Source of the DNA: Rhipicephalus microplus
Lineage: Eukaryota > Arthropoda > Arachnida > Ixodida > Ixodidae
DNA: 64,000 nt
Assembly: GCF_043290135.1 (NCBI RefSeq)
Contig: NC_134707.1
Location: 79,502,987 to 79,566,986, forward strand
Reading direction: 5' to 3'
The translations under genes and the position numbers were made by a program. Below the pieces are notes generated by a model that did not search any database, was not told the DNA's origin, and saw only the letters and a program-made list of their open reading frames with translations. Every line of letters starts with the position of its first letter. Position 1 is the stretch's first letter. Of the stretch, positions 1 through 10,288 are shown piece by piece.

Positions 1-354
1 TATTTAGTCATGATGTTAATTGTATACTAAATGCTGACGACTGCCTGGCTCGAAAACATTTGTTTACTGGAGGTGTGTGTAGACAACAGTCCTAAAGGAA
101 ACACTCTTACGTGCAACCATGTTCCCCAGTGGCGCAATTGGTATGCGCACGGTACTTATACGACAGTTCTCGTGAGCTATGCCGAGGTTGTGAGTTCGAA
201 ACTCACCTGTGCAATGAAGTTTTTATTAGTTTTCATATTTAGTCATGAGGTTAATTGTATACTCGATGCTGGTGACTGCCTGGCTCGAAAAAATTTGTTT
301 ACTGGAGTTTTGCGCAAACAGTCCTAAAGGAAAGACTCCTACGTGCGACCGTGT

Positions 355-446
355 TCCCCAGTGGCGCAATTGGTTAGCGCACGGTACCTTTACGAAAGTT
401 CTCGTGAGCTATGCCGGAGTTGTGAGTTTGAGCCTCACCTGGGGAA
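355..446 (+). pseudogene. UUU module with C33 and U56
   Basis: The loop reads C-C-TTT-A, so the invariant U33 is lost, and the B box is GTTTGAGCC. The intron starts CGAAAG. Others of this class: 5044, 8793, 10432, 10902, 11372, 13481, 16759, 20036, 20271, 25885, 26822, 31266, 36411, 45787, 46956 and 49065. Confidence 0.7.
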
Positions 447-824
447 TGGAATTTTCATTAGTTTTCATATTTAACCTTGAGGTTAATTGTATACTCAATG
501 CTGGCGACTGCCTGGCTCGAAAACATTTGTTTACTGGAGGTGTGTGTAGACAACAGTCCTAAAGGAAACACTCTTACGTGCAACCGTGTTCCCAAGTTGC
601 GCAATTGGTTAGTGCACAATACTTATACGACAGTTCTCGTCAGCTATGCCGAGGTTGTGAGTTCGAGACTCACCTGTGGAATGAAATTTTTATTAGTTTT
701 CATATTTAGTCATGAGGTTAAATGTATACTCAATGCTGGCGACTGCCTGGCTCGAAAAAATTTGTTTACTGGAGTTTTGCGCAGACAACAGTTCTAAAGG
801 AAAGACTCCTACGTGCGACCGTGT

Positions 825-916
825 TCCCCAGGGGCGCAATTGGTTAGCGCACGGTACTTACACGACAGTTCTCGTGAGCTATGCCGGGGTTGTGAGTTTG
901 AGCCTCGCCTGAGGAG
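825..916 (+). pseudogene. UAC (Val) anticodon module with U56
   Basis: The loop is C-T-TAC-A. The B box has T56, the T stem has a U50-G64 wobble, and the discriminator is G. This copy also has G8 in place of T and CTGAGGA in the acceptor. Class members share TAC, T56 and a G discriminator; a subset (13951, 17229, 26355, 27292, 31736, 32437, 36881, 49535) also has TTC in place of CGC after TGG, breaking the D stem. Confidence 0.7.
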
Positions 917-1058
917 TGAAATTTTTATTAGTTTTCATATTTAGCCATGAGGTAATTGTATACTCAATGCTGGCGACCGCCTGGCCCGAAAACATTTGTT
1001 TACTGGAGTTGTGTGTAGACAACAGTCCTAAAGGAAACACTTTTACGTGCAACCGTGT

Positions 1059-1148
1059 TCCCCAGTGGCGCAATTAGTTAGCGCTGAATTTATAGGACAG
1101 TTCTCGTGAGCTATGCCGGGGTTGTGAGTTTGAGCCTCCCCTGGGGAG
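1059..1148 (+). pseudogene. Xa class: anticodon arm destroyed, U56
   Basis: GCGC is followed by TGAATTTATAGG, two bases shorter than the consensus, so no 5-bp anticodon stem can form with TGCCG. B box T56, G73, TTTT terminator. The intron-like sequence is still present. This copy also has A18. Thirty-nine modules share the allele. Confidence 0.8.
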
Positions 1149-1290
1149 TGAAATTTTCATTAGTTTTCATATTTAGCCATGAGGTAATTGCATACTCAAT
1201 GCTGGCGACTGCCTGGCCCGAAAACATTTGTTTACTGGAGTTGTGTGTAGACAACAGTCCTAAAGGAAACACTTTTACGTGCAACCTTGT

Positions 1291-1380
1291 TCCCCAGTGC
1301 CGCAATTGGTTAGCGCTGTATTTATAGGACAGTTCTCGTGAGCTATGCTGGGGTTGTGAGTTCGAGCCTCACCTGGGGAA
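1291..1380 (+). pseudogene. Xb class: anticodon arm destroyed, B box intact
   Basis: GCGC is followed by TGTATTTATAGG and TGCCG is TGCTG. The B box GTTCGAGCC is intact, so TFIIIC could still bind although no decoding tRNA can form. Twenty-seven modules; most directly follow an Xa module. Copies at 24247, 29628, 34773 and others have TATTTAGAGG; 27758 and 32903 have TATTTTAGG (one base shorter). Confidence 0.8.
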
Positions 1381-1682
1381 TGAAATGTTCATAAGTTTTC
1401 ATACTTAGTCATGAGGTTAATTGTATACTCAATGCTGGCGACTGCCTGGCTCGAAAACATCTGTTTACTAGAGTTGTGTGGAGACAACAGTCCTAAAGGA
1501 AACATTCTTACGTGCGACCGTGTTCCCCAGTGGCGCAATTGGTTAGCGCACGGTACTTATACGACAGTTCTCGTGAGCTATGCCGAGGTTGTGAGTTCGA
1601 GCCTCACCTATGGAATCAAATTTTTATTAGTTTTCATATTTAGTCATGCGGTTAATTGTATACTCAATGCTGGTGACTGCCT

Positions 1683-1693
1683 GGCTCGAAAAC
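1683..1693 (+). other. B-box-like element in the spacer (representative unit)
   Basis: GGCTCGAAAAC resembles GGTTCGANTCC in eight of eleven places and is present in nearly every spacer (GGCCCGAAAAC around X modules). No matching A box at proper spacing is seen; role unproven. Confidence 0.25.
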
Positions 1694-1707
1694 ATTTGTT
1701 TACTGGA

Positions 1708-1723
1708 GTTGTGTGTAGACAAC
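1708..1723 (+). other. Short inverted repeat in the spacer (representative unit)
   Basis: GTTGT and ACAAC flank a 6-base loop. It is lost in units reading GGAGGTGTGTGTAG, so it is not conserved across the array. Confidence 0.3.
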
Positions 1724-1758
1724 AGTCTTAAACGAAAGACTCCTACGTGCGACCGTGT

Positions 1759-1850
1759 TCCCCAGTGGCGCAATTGGTTAGCGCACGGTACTTATACGAC
1801 AGTTCTCGTGAGCTATGCCGGGGTTGTGAGTTCGAGCCTCACCTGGGGAA
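1759..1850 (+). tRNA. tRNA-Ile-TAT: tRNA-Ile(UAU), clean copy
   Basis: The tRNA portion is consensus, with full acceptor pairing. It is followed by an unusually long T8 run at 1856-1863, the strongest terminator I noticed in the array. The spacer upstream carries AAACGAAAG in place of AAAGGAAAC. Confidence 0.88.
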
Positions 1851-1855
1851 TGAAA

Positions 1856-1863
1856 TTTTTTTT
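1856..1863 (+). terminator. T8 Pol III terminator
   Basis: Eight consecutive T five bases after the discriminator of the 1759-1850 gene; the array norm is T4-T5. Confidence 0.75.
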
Positions 1864-1993
1864 AGTTTTCATATTTAGTCATGCGCTTCATTGTATACTC
1901 AATGCTGGCGACTGCCTGGCTCGAAAACATCTGTTTACTAGAGTTGTGTGGAGACAACAGTCCTAAAGGAAACACTCTTACGTGCGACCGTGT

Positions 1994-2085
1994 TCCCTAG
2001 TGGCGCAATTGGTTAGCGCACGGTACTTATACAACAGTTCTCGTGAGATATGCCGGGGTTGTGAGTTCGAGCCTCACCTATGGAA
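1994..2085 (+). pseudogene. UAU module with partly compensated acceptor
   Basis: TCCCTAG faces CTATGGA: U5 pairs with A68, leaving only C4 against T69. The intron has AGATAT instead of AGCTAT, weakening its hairpin. The T5 is kept (AAATTTTTCTT). Confidence 0.6.
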
Positions 2086-2463
2086 TCAAATTTTTCTTAG
2101 ATTTCATATTTAGTCATGAGGTTAATTGTATAATAAATGCTGACGACTGCCTGGCTCGAAAACATTTGTTTACTGGAGGTGTGTGTAGACAACAGTCCTA
2201 AAGGAAACACTCTTACGTGCAACCATGTTCCCCAGTGGCGCAATTGGTTAGCGCACGGTACTTATACGACAGTTCTCGTGAGCTATGCCGGGGTTTTGAG
2301 TTCGAGCCTCACCTGGGGAATGAAATTTTTATTATTTTTCATATTTAGTCATGCGGTTAATTGTATACTCAATGCTGGTGACTGCCTGGCTCGAAAACAT
2401 TTGTTTACTAGAGTTGTGTGGAGACAACAGTCCTAAAGGAAACACTCTTACGTGCGACCGTGT

Positions 2464-2555
2464 TCCCCAGTGGCGCAATTGGTTAGCGCACGGTACTTAT
2501 ACGACAGTTCGCGTGAGCTGTGCCGGGATTGTGAGTTCGAGCCTCACCTGGGGAA
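2464..2555 (+). tRNA. tRNA-Ile-TAT: UAU module with G38 and intron change
   Basis: All stems pair. A38 is G (AGCTGTGCC), an intron base is G, and the variable loop is GGATT. Position 38 is next to the splice site, so splicing might be affected. Confidence 0.65.
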
Positions 2556-2698
2556 TAAAATTTTTATTAGTTTTCATATTTAGTCATGAGGTTAATTGTA
2601 TACTCAATGCTGGCGACTGCCTGGCTCGAAAACATTTGTTTACTGGAGTTGTGTGTAGACAACAGTCCTAAAGGAAACACTCTTACGTGCGACCGTGT

Positions 2699-2790
2699 TC
2701 CCCAGTGGCGCAATTGGTTAGCGCACGGTACTTATACGACAGTTCTCGTGAGCTATGCTGGGGTTGTGAGTTCGAGCCTCACCTGGGGAC
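2699..2790 (+). tRNA. tRNA-Ile-TAT: tRNA-Ile(UAU), paired copy with discriminator C
   Basis: All stems pair; C42 is T, giving a G28-U42 wobble. The discriminator is C where the array has A, which may matter for isoleucylation. The leader T-run is broken (GAAATGTTCATT), so termination would depend on the next TTTT. Confidence 0.82.
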
Positions 2791-2933
2791 TGAAATGTTC
2801 ATTAGTTTTCATATTTAGTCATGAGGTTAATTGTATACTCAATGCTGGCAACTGCCTGGCTCGAAAACATTTGTTTACTGGAGTTGTGTGTAGACAACAG
2901 TCTTAAACGAAAGACTCCTACGTGCGACCGTGT

Positions 2934-3025
2934 TCCCCAGTGGCGCAATTGGTTAGCGCACGGTACTTATACGACAGTTCTCGTTAGCTATGCCGGGGTT
3001 GTGAGTTCGAGCCTCACCTGGGGAA
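2934..3025 (+). tRNA. tRNA-Ile-TAT: tRNA-Ile(UAU), clean copy
   Basis: The mature part is consensus. One intron base differs (CTCGTTAGC), changing the intron hairpin. The terminator is TTTT. Confidence 0.86.
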
Positions 3026-3403
3026 TGAAATTTTCATTAGTTTTCATATTTAGTCATGAGGTTAATTGTATACTCAATGCTGGCGACTGCCTGGCTCGAA
3101 AACATTTGTTTACTAGAGTTGTGTGGAGACAACAGTCCTAAAGGAAACACTCTTACGTGCGACCGTGTTCCCCAGTTGCGCAATTGGTTAGCGCACGGTA
3201 CTTATACGACAGTTCTCGTGACCTATGCCGGGGTTTTGAGTTCGAATCTCACCTGGGGAATGAAATTTTTATTAGTTTTCATATTTAGTCATGCGGTTAA
3301 TTGTATACTCAATGCTGGTGACTGCCTGGCTCGAAAACATTTGTTTACTGGAGTTGTGTGTAGACAACAGTCTTAAAGGAAAGACTTCTACGTGCGACCG
3401 TGT

Positions 3404-3495
3404 TCCCCAGTGGCGCAATTGGTTAGCGCACGGTACTTATACGACAGTTCTCGTGAGCTATGCCGGGGTTGTGAGTTCGAGCCTCACCTGGGGAA
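3404..3495 (+). tRNA. tRNA-Ile-TAT: tRNA-Ile(UAU), clean copy
   Basis: Tract and intron are consensus. The downstream leader reads GAAACTTTTATT (T4). Confidence 0.87.
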
Positions 3496-3638
3496 TGAAA
3501 CTTTTATTAGTTTTCAATATTAGTCATGAGGTTATTTGTATACTCAATGCTGGCGACTGCCTGGCTCGAAAACATTTGTTTACTGGAGGTGTGTGTAGAC
3601 AACAGTCCTAAAGGAAACACTCTTACGTGCAACCGTGT

Positions 3639-3730
3639 TCCCCAGTGGCGCAATTAGTTAGCGCACGGTACTTTTACGACAGTTCTCGTCAGCTATGCCA
3701 AGGTTGTGAGTTCGAGACTCACCTGTGGAA
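3639..3730 (+). pseudogene. UUU module with A18 and acceptor mismatch
   Basis: Anticodon TTT with U33, but the D loop is AATTAGTTA (G18 lost, A box broken) and the acceptor 3' strand is CTGTGGA (C4 against T69). The same allele opens several later blocks: 18398, 22609, 27990, 33135, 50704, 54217, 56326, and also 7388. Confidence 0.7.
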
Positions 3731-4107
3731 TGAAATTTTAATTGTTTTCATAATTAGTCATGAGGTTAAATGTATACTCAATGCTGGCGACTGCCTCGCT
3801 CGAAAAAATTTGTTTACTAGAGTTGTGTGGAGACAACAGTCCTAAAGGAAACACTCTTACGTGCGACCGTGTTCCCTAGTGGCGCAATTGGTTAGCGCAC
3901 GGTACTTATACGACAGTTCTCGTGACCTATGACGGGGTTTTGAGGTCGAGCCTCACCTGGGGAATGAAATTTTTATTAGTTTTCATATTTAGTCATGCGG
4001 TTAATTGTATACTCAATGCTGGTGACTGCCTGGCTCGAAAACATTTGTTTACTGGAGTTGTGTGTAGACAACAGTCTTAAAGGAAAGACTTCTACGTGCG
4101 ACCGTGT

Positions 4108-4198
4108 TCCCAGTGGCGCAATTGGTTAGCGCACGGTACTTATACGACAGTTCTCGTGAGCTATGCCGGGGTTGTGAGTTCGAGCCTCACCTGGGGAA
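4108..4198 (+). pseudogene. UAU module with one-base acceptor deletion
   Basis: The 5' acceptor strand is TCCCAG, one C short; the rest is consensus. The same deletion is in 7857-7947. Confidence 0.7.
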
Positions 4199-4341
4199 TG
4201 AAACTTTTATTAGTTTTCAATATTAGTCATGAGGTTAATTGTATACTCAATGCTGGCGACTGCCTGGCTCGAAAACATTTGTTTACTGGAGGTGTGTGTA
4301 GACAACAGTCCTAAAGGAAACACTCTTACGTGCAACCGTGT

Positions 4342-4433
4342 TCCCCAGTGGCGCAATTAGTTAGCGCACGGTATTTTCACGACAGTTCTCGTCAGCTATG
4401 CCAAGGTTGTGAGTTCGAGACTCACCTGTGGAA
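4342..4433 (+). pseudogene. UUC (Glu) anticodon module
   Basis: After CGGTA the loop reads T-T-TTC-A, so U33 is kept and the anticodon is UUC. D loop AATTAGTTA lacks G18 and the acceptor has CTGTGGA. The only other copy is 8091. Confidence 0.65.
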
Positions 4434-6447
4434 TGAAATTTTTATTAGTTTTCATAATTATACATGAGGTTAATTGTATACTCAATGCTGGCGACTGCCT
4501 GGCTCGAAAACATTTGTTTACTGGAGTTGTGTGTAGACAACAGTCCTAAAGGAAAGACTCCTACGTGCGACCGTGTTCTCCAGTGGCGCAATTAGTTAGC
4601 ACACGGTACTTATACGACAGTTCTCGTGAGCTATGCCGGGGTTGTGAGTTCGAGCCTCACCTATGGAATCAAATTTTTCTTAGATTTCATATTTAGTCAT
4701 GATGTTAATTGTATACTAAATGCTGACGACTGCCTGGCTCGAAAACATTTGTTTACTGGAGGTGTGTGTAGACAACAGTCCTAAAGGAAACACTCTTACG
4801 TGCAACCATGTTCCCCAGTGGCGCAATTGGTATGCGCACGGTACTTATACGACAGTTCTCGTGAGCTATGCCGAGGTTGTGAGTTCGAAACTCACCTGTG
4901 CAATGAAGTTTTTATTAGTTTTCATATTTAGTCATGAGGTTAATTGTATACTCGATGCTGGTGACTGCCTGGCTCGAAAAAATTTGTTTACTGGAGTTTT
5001 GCGCAAACAGTCCTAAAGGAAAGACTCCTACGTGCGACCGTGTTCCCCAGTGGCGCAATTGGTTAGCGCACGGTACCTTTACGAAAGTTCTCGTGAGCTA
5101 TGCCGGAGTTGTGAGTTTGAGCCTCACCTGGGGAATGGAATTTTCATTAGTTTTCATATTTAACCTTGAGGTTAATTGTATACTCAATGCTGGCGACTGC
5201 CTGGCTCGAAAACATTTGTTTACTGGAGGTGTGTGTAGACAACAGTCCTAAAGGAAACACTCTTACGTGCAACCGTGTTCCCAAGTTGCGCAATTGGTTA
5301 GTGCACAATACTTATACGACAGTTCTCGTCAGCTATGCCGAGGTTGTGAGTTCGAGACTCACCTGTGGAATGAAATTTTTATTAGTTTTCATATTTAGTC
5401 ATGAGGTTAAATGTATACTCAATGCTGGCGACTGCCTGGCTCGAAAAAATTTGTTTACTGGAGTTTTGCGCAGACAACAGTTCTAAAGGAAAGACTCCTA
5501 CGTGCGACCGTGTTCCCCAGGGGCGCAATTGGTTAGCGCACGGTACTTACACGACAGTTCTCGTGAGCTATGCCGGGGTTGTGAGTTTGAGCCTCGCCTG
5601 AGGAGTGAAATTTTTATTAGTTTTCATATTTAGCCATGAGGTAATTGTATACTCAATGCTGGCGACCGCCTGGCCCGAAAACATTTGTTTACTGGAGTTG
5701 TGTGTAGACAACAGTCCTAAAGGAAACACTTTTACGTGCAACCGTGTTCCCCAGTGGCGCAATTAGTTAGCGCTGAATTTATAGGACAGTTCTCGTGAGC
5801 TATGCCGGGGTTGTGAGTTTGAGCCTCCCCTGGGGAGTGAAATTTTCATTAGTTTTCATATTTAGCCATGAGGTAATTGTATACTCAATGCTGGCGACTG
5901 CCTGGCCCGAAAACATTTGTTTACTGGAGTTGTGTGTAGACAACAGTCCTAAAGGAAACACTTTTACGTGCAACCTTGTTCCCCAGTGCCGCAATTGGTT
6001 AGCGCTGTATTTATAGGACAGTTCTCGTGAGCTATGCTGGGGTTGTGAGTTCGAGCCTCACCTGGGGAATGAAATGTTCATTAGTTTTCATACTTAGTCA
6101 TGAGGTTAATTGTATACTCAATGCTGGCGACTGCCTGGCTCGAAAACATCTGTTTACTAGAGTTGTGTGGAGACAACAGTCCTAAAGGAAACACTCTTAC
6201 GTGCGACCGTGTTCCCCAGTGGCGCAATTGGTTAGCGCACGGTACTTATACGACAGTTCTCGTGAGCTATGCCGAGGTTGTGAGTTCGAGCCTCACCTAT
6301 TGAATCAAATTTTTATTAGTTTTCATATTTATTCATGCGGTTAATTGTATACTCAATGCTGGTGACTGCCTGGCTCGAAAACATTTGTTTACTGGAGTTG
6401 TGTGTAGACAACAGTCCTAAAGGAAACACTCTTACGTGCGACCGTGT

Positions 6448-6539
6448 TCCCCAGTGGCGCAATTGGTTAGCGCACGGTACTTATACGACAGTTCTCGTGA
6501 GCTATGCTGGGGTTGTGAGTTCGAGCCTCACCTGGGGAC
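6448..6539 (+). tRNA. tRNA-Ile-TAT: tRNA-Ile(UAU), copy of 2699 with discriminator C
   Basis: Counterpart of 2699-2790 in the second higher-order repeat, with the same U42 wobble and C73. Its upstream spacer begins like that of 1759, so the 940-bp deletion between the two blocks closed in the spacer just before this gene. Confidence 0.82.
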
Positions 6540-6682
6540 TGAAATGTTCATTAGTTTTCATATTTAGTCATGAGGTTAATTGTATACTCAATGCTGGCAA
6601 CTGCCTGGCTCGAAAACATTTGTTTACTGGAGTTGTGTGTAGACAACAGTCTTAAACGAAAGACTCCTACGTGCGACCGTGT

Positions 6683-6774
6683 TCCCCAGTGGCGCAATTG
6701 GTTAGCGCACGGTACTTATACGACAGTTCTCGTTAGCTATGCCGGGGTTGTGAGTTCGAGCCTCACCTGGGGAA
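6683..6774 (+). tRNA. tRNA-Ile-TAT: tRNA-Ile(UAU), copy of 2934
   Basis: Same as 2934-3025 at an offset of 3749, including the intron G to T change and the TTTT terminator. Confidence 0.86.
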
Positions 6775-7152
6775 TGAAATTTTCATTAGTTTTCATATTT
6801 AGTCATGAGGTTAATTGTATACTCAATGCTGGCGACTGCCTGGCTCGAAAACATTTGTTTACTAGAGTTGTGTGGAGACAACAGTCCTAAAGGAAACACT
6901 CTTACGTGCGACCGTGTTCCCCAGTTGCGCAATTGGTTAGCGCACGGTACTTATACGACAGTTCTCGTGACCTATGCCGGGGTTTTGAGTTCGAATCTCA
7001 CCTGGGGAATGAAATTTTTATTAGTTTTCATATTTAGTCATGCGGTTAATTGTATACTCAATGCTGGTGACTGCCTGGCTCGAAAACATTTGTTTACTGG
7101 AGTTGTGTGTAGACAACAGTCTTAAAGGAAAGACTTCTACGTGCGACCGTGT

Positions 7153-7244
7153 TCCCCAGTGGCGCAATTGGTTAGCGCACGGTACTTATACGACAGTTCT
7201 CGTGAGCTATGCCGGGGTTGTGAGTTCGAGCCTCACCTGGGGAA
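7153..7244 (+). tRNA. tRNA-Ile-TAT: tRNA-Ile(UAU), copy of 3404
   Basis: Same as 3404-3495 at an offset of 3749; no defect seen. Confidence 0.87.
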
Positions 7245-8090
7245 TGAAACTTTTATTAGTTTTCAATATTAGTCATGAGGTTATTTGTATACTCAATGCT
7301 GGCGACTGCCTGGCTCGAAAACATTTGTTTACTGGAGGTGTGTGTAGACAACAGTCCTAAAGGAAACACTCTTACGTGCAACCGTGTTCCCCAGTGGCGC
7401 AATTAGTTAGCGCACGGTACTTTTACGACAGTTCTCGTCAGCTATGCCAAGGTTGTGAGTTCGAGACTCACCTGTGGAATGAAATTTTAATTGTTTTCAT
7501 AATTAGTCATGAGGTTAAATGTATACTCAATGCTGGCGACTGCCTCGCTCGAAAAAATTTGTTTACTAGAGTTGTGTGGAGACAACAGTCCTAAAGGAAA
7601 CACTCTTACGTGCGACCGTGTTCCCTAGTGGCGCAATTGGTTAGCGCACGGTACTTATACGACAGTTCTCGTGACCTATGACGGGGTTTTGAGGTCGAGC
7701 CTCACCTGGGGAATGAAATTTTTATTAGTTTTCATATTTAGTCATGCGGTTAATTGTATACTCAATGCTGGTGACTGCCTGGCTCGAAAACATTTGTTTA
7801 CTGGAGTTGTGTGTAGACAACAGTCTTAAAGGAAAGACTTCTACGTGCGACCGTGTTCCCAGTGGCGCAATTGGTTAGCGCACGGTACTTATACGACAGT
7901 TCTCGTGAGCTATGCCGGGGTTGTGAGTTCGAGCCTCACCTGGGGAATGAAACTTTTATTAGTTTTCAATATTAGTCATGAGGTTAATTGTATACTCAAT
8001 GCTGGCGACTGCCTGGCTCGAAAACATTTGTTTACTGGAGGTGTGTGTAGACAACAGTCCTAAAGGAAACACTCTTACGTGCAACCGTGT

Positions 8091-8182
8091 TCCCCAGTGG
8101 CGCAATTAGTTAGCGCACGGTATTTTCACGACAGTTCTCGTCAGCTATGCCAAGGTTGTGAGTTCGAGACTCACCTGTGGAA
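8091..8182 (+). pseudogene. UUC (Glu) anticodon module, copy of 4342
   Basis: Offset 3749 from 4342 with the same defects. Confidence 0.65.
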
Positions 8183-8325
8183 TGAAATTTTTATTAGTTT
8201 TCATAATTATACATGAGGTTAATTGTATACTCAATGCTGGCGACTGCCTGGCTCGAAAACATTTGTTTACTGGAGTTGTGTGTAGACAACAGTCCTAAAG
8301 GAAAGACTCCTACGTGCGACCGTGT

Positions 8326-8417
8326 TCTCCAGTGGCGCAATTAGTTAGCACACGGTACGTATACGACAGTTCTCGTGAGCTATGCCGGGGTTGTGAGTTC
8401 GAGCCTCACCTATGGAA
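8326..8417 (+). pseudogene. UAU module with G33
   Basis: CGGTA is followed by C-G-TAT-A; U33 is lost in this copy only. Acceptor TCTCCAG against CTATGGA has mismatches; A18. The parallel copy 4577 has U33. Confidence 0.65.
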
Positions 8418-10196
8418 TCAAATTTTTCTTAGATTTCATATTTAGTCATGATGTTAATTGTATACTAAATGCTGACGACTGCCTGGCTCGAAAACATTTG
8501 TTTACTGGAGGTGTGTGTAGACAACAGTCCTAAAGGAAACACTCTTACGTGCAACCATGTTCCCCAGTGGCGCAATTGGTATGCGCACGGTACTTATACG
8601 ACAGTTCTCGTGAGCTATGCCGAGGTTGTGAGTTCGAAACTCACCTGTGCAATGAAGTTTTTATTAGTTTTCATATTTAGTCATGAGGTTAATTGTATAC
8701 TCGATGCTGGTGACTGCCTGGCTCGAAAAAATTTGTTTACTGGAGTTTTGCGCAAACAGTCCTAAAGGAAAGACTCCTACGTGCGACCGTGTTCCCCAGT
8801 GGCGCAATTGGTTAGCGCACGGTACCTTTACGAAAGTTCTCGTGAGCTATGCCGGAGTTGTGAGTTTGAGCCTCACCTGGGGAATGGAATTTTCATTAGT
8901 TTTCATATTTAACCTTGAGGTTAATTGTATACTCAATGCTGGCGACTGCCTGGCTCGAAAACATTTGTTTACTGGAGGTGTGTGTAGACAACAGTCCTAA
9001 AGGAAACACTCTTACGTGCAACCGTGTTCCCAAGTTGCGCAATTGGTTAGTGCACAATACTTATACGACAGTTCTCGTCAGCTATGCCGAGGTTGTGAGT
9101 TCGAGACTCACCTGTGGAATGAAATTTTTATTAGTTTTCATATTTAGTCATGAGGTTAAATGTATACTCAATGCTGGCGACTGCCTGGCTCGAAAAAATT
9201 TGTTTACTGGAGTTTTGCGCAGACAACAGTTCTAAAGGAAAGACTCCTACGTGCGACCGTGTTCCCCAGGGGCGCAATTGGTTAGCGCACGGTACTTACA
9301 CGACAGTTCTCGTGAGCTATGCCGGGGTTGTGAGTTTGAGCCTCGCCTGAGGAGTGAAATTTTTATTAGTTTTCATATTTAGCCATGAGGTAATTGTATA
9401 CTCAATGCTGGCGACCGCCTGGCCCGAAAACATTTGTTTACTGGAGTTGTGTGTAGACAACAGTCCTAAAGGAAACACTTTTACGTGCAACCGTGTTCCC
9501 CAGTGGCGCAATTAGTTAGCGCTGAATTTATAGGACAGTTCTCGTGAGCTATGCCGGGGTTGTGAGTTTGAGCCTCCCCTGGGGAGTGAAATTTTCATTA
9601 GTTTTCATATTTAGCCATGAGGTAATTGTATACTCAATGCTGGCGACTGCCTGGCCCGAAAACATTTGTTTACTGGAGTTGTGTGTAGACAACAGTCCTA
9701 AAGGAAACACTTTTACGTGCAACCTTGTTCCCCAGTGCCGCAATTGGTTAGCGCTGTATTTATAGGACAGTTCTCGTGAGCTATGCTGGGGTTGTGAGTT
9801 CGAGCCTCACCTGGGGAATGAAATGTTCATTAGTTTTCATACTTAGTCATGAGGTTAATTGTATACTCAATGCTGGCGACTGCCTGGCTCGAAAACATCT
9901 GTTTACTAGAGTTGTGTGGAGACAACAGTCCTAAAGGAAACACTCTTACGTGCGACCGTGTTCCCCAGTGGCGCAATTGGTTAGCGCACGGTACTTATAC
10001 GACAGTTCTCGTGAGCTATGCCGAGGTTGTGAGTTCGAGCCTCACCTATTGAATCAAATTTTTATTAGTTTTCATATTTATTCATGCGGTTAATCGTATA
10101 CTCAATGCTGGTGACTGCCTGGCTCGAAAACATTTGTTTACTGGAGTTGTGTGTAGACAACAGTCTTAAACGAAAGACTCCTACGTGCGACCGTGT

Positions 10197-10288
10197 TCCC
10201 CAGTGGCGCAATTGGTTAGCGCACGGTACTTATACGACAGTTCTCGTGAGCTATGCCGGGGTTGTGAGTTCGAGCCTCACCTGGGGAA
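10197..10288 (+). tRNA. tRNA-Ile-TAT: tRNA-Ile(UAU), clean copy
   Basis: Counterpart of 1759 in the third, partial copy of the first block, but with T5 rather than T8 downstream. The spacer after it switches to the TCGTGAGGTTCATTG type, so the block homology ends here. Confidence 0.87.

Larger units (their letters stand above)
1..4689 (+). repeat. Higher-order block 1, 20 modules
   Basis: Module starts and classes: 123 i, 355 k, 590 i, 825 V, 1059 Xa, 1291 Xb, 1524 i, 1759 I, 1994 i, 2229 i, 2464 i, 2699 I, 2934 I, 3169 i, 3404 I, 3639 k, 3873 i, 4108 i, 4342 E, 4577 i. The unit at 590 has acceptor TCCCAAG and stem CAATA. The block may begin before the window. Confidence 0.85.
4690..8438 (+). 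repeat. Higher-order block 2, 16 modules (copy of block 1 lacking four)
   Basis: Modules: 4812 i, 5044 k, 5279 i, 5514 V, 5748 Xa, 5980 Xb, 6213 i, 6448 I, 6683 I, 6918 i, 7153 I, 7388 k, 7622 i, 7857 i, 8091 E, 8326 i. Offset to block 1 is 4689 up to 6213 and 3749 after it; the 940-bp difference equals the four modules 1759-2464. Nearly base-identical by eye. Confidence 0.88.

Noticed and set aside
1669..1693. Second cryptic tRNA in the spacer (TGGCGACTGCCTGG plus GGCTCGAAAAC)
   Set aside because: The A-box and B-box lookalikes touch or overlap, and no cloverleaf can be drawn around them.
2598..2605. TATA-like GTATAC in the spacer as an upstream promoter
   Set aside because: It lies about 100 bases before the tRNA start, too far for a Pol III TATA at about -30; conserved only as spacer.
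2586..2906. Serial + strand open frames of about 98-130 aa (MRLIVYSMLATAWLENICLL type), one per unit
   Set aside because: They start in one spacer, read through the tRNA and stop at the TAA of the next CCTAAAGG. Consecutive ones overlap, shift frame each unit because 235 is not a multiple of three, and contain the whole tRNA in translation. They are by-products of the repeat, not proteins.
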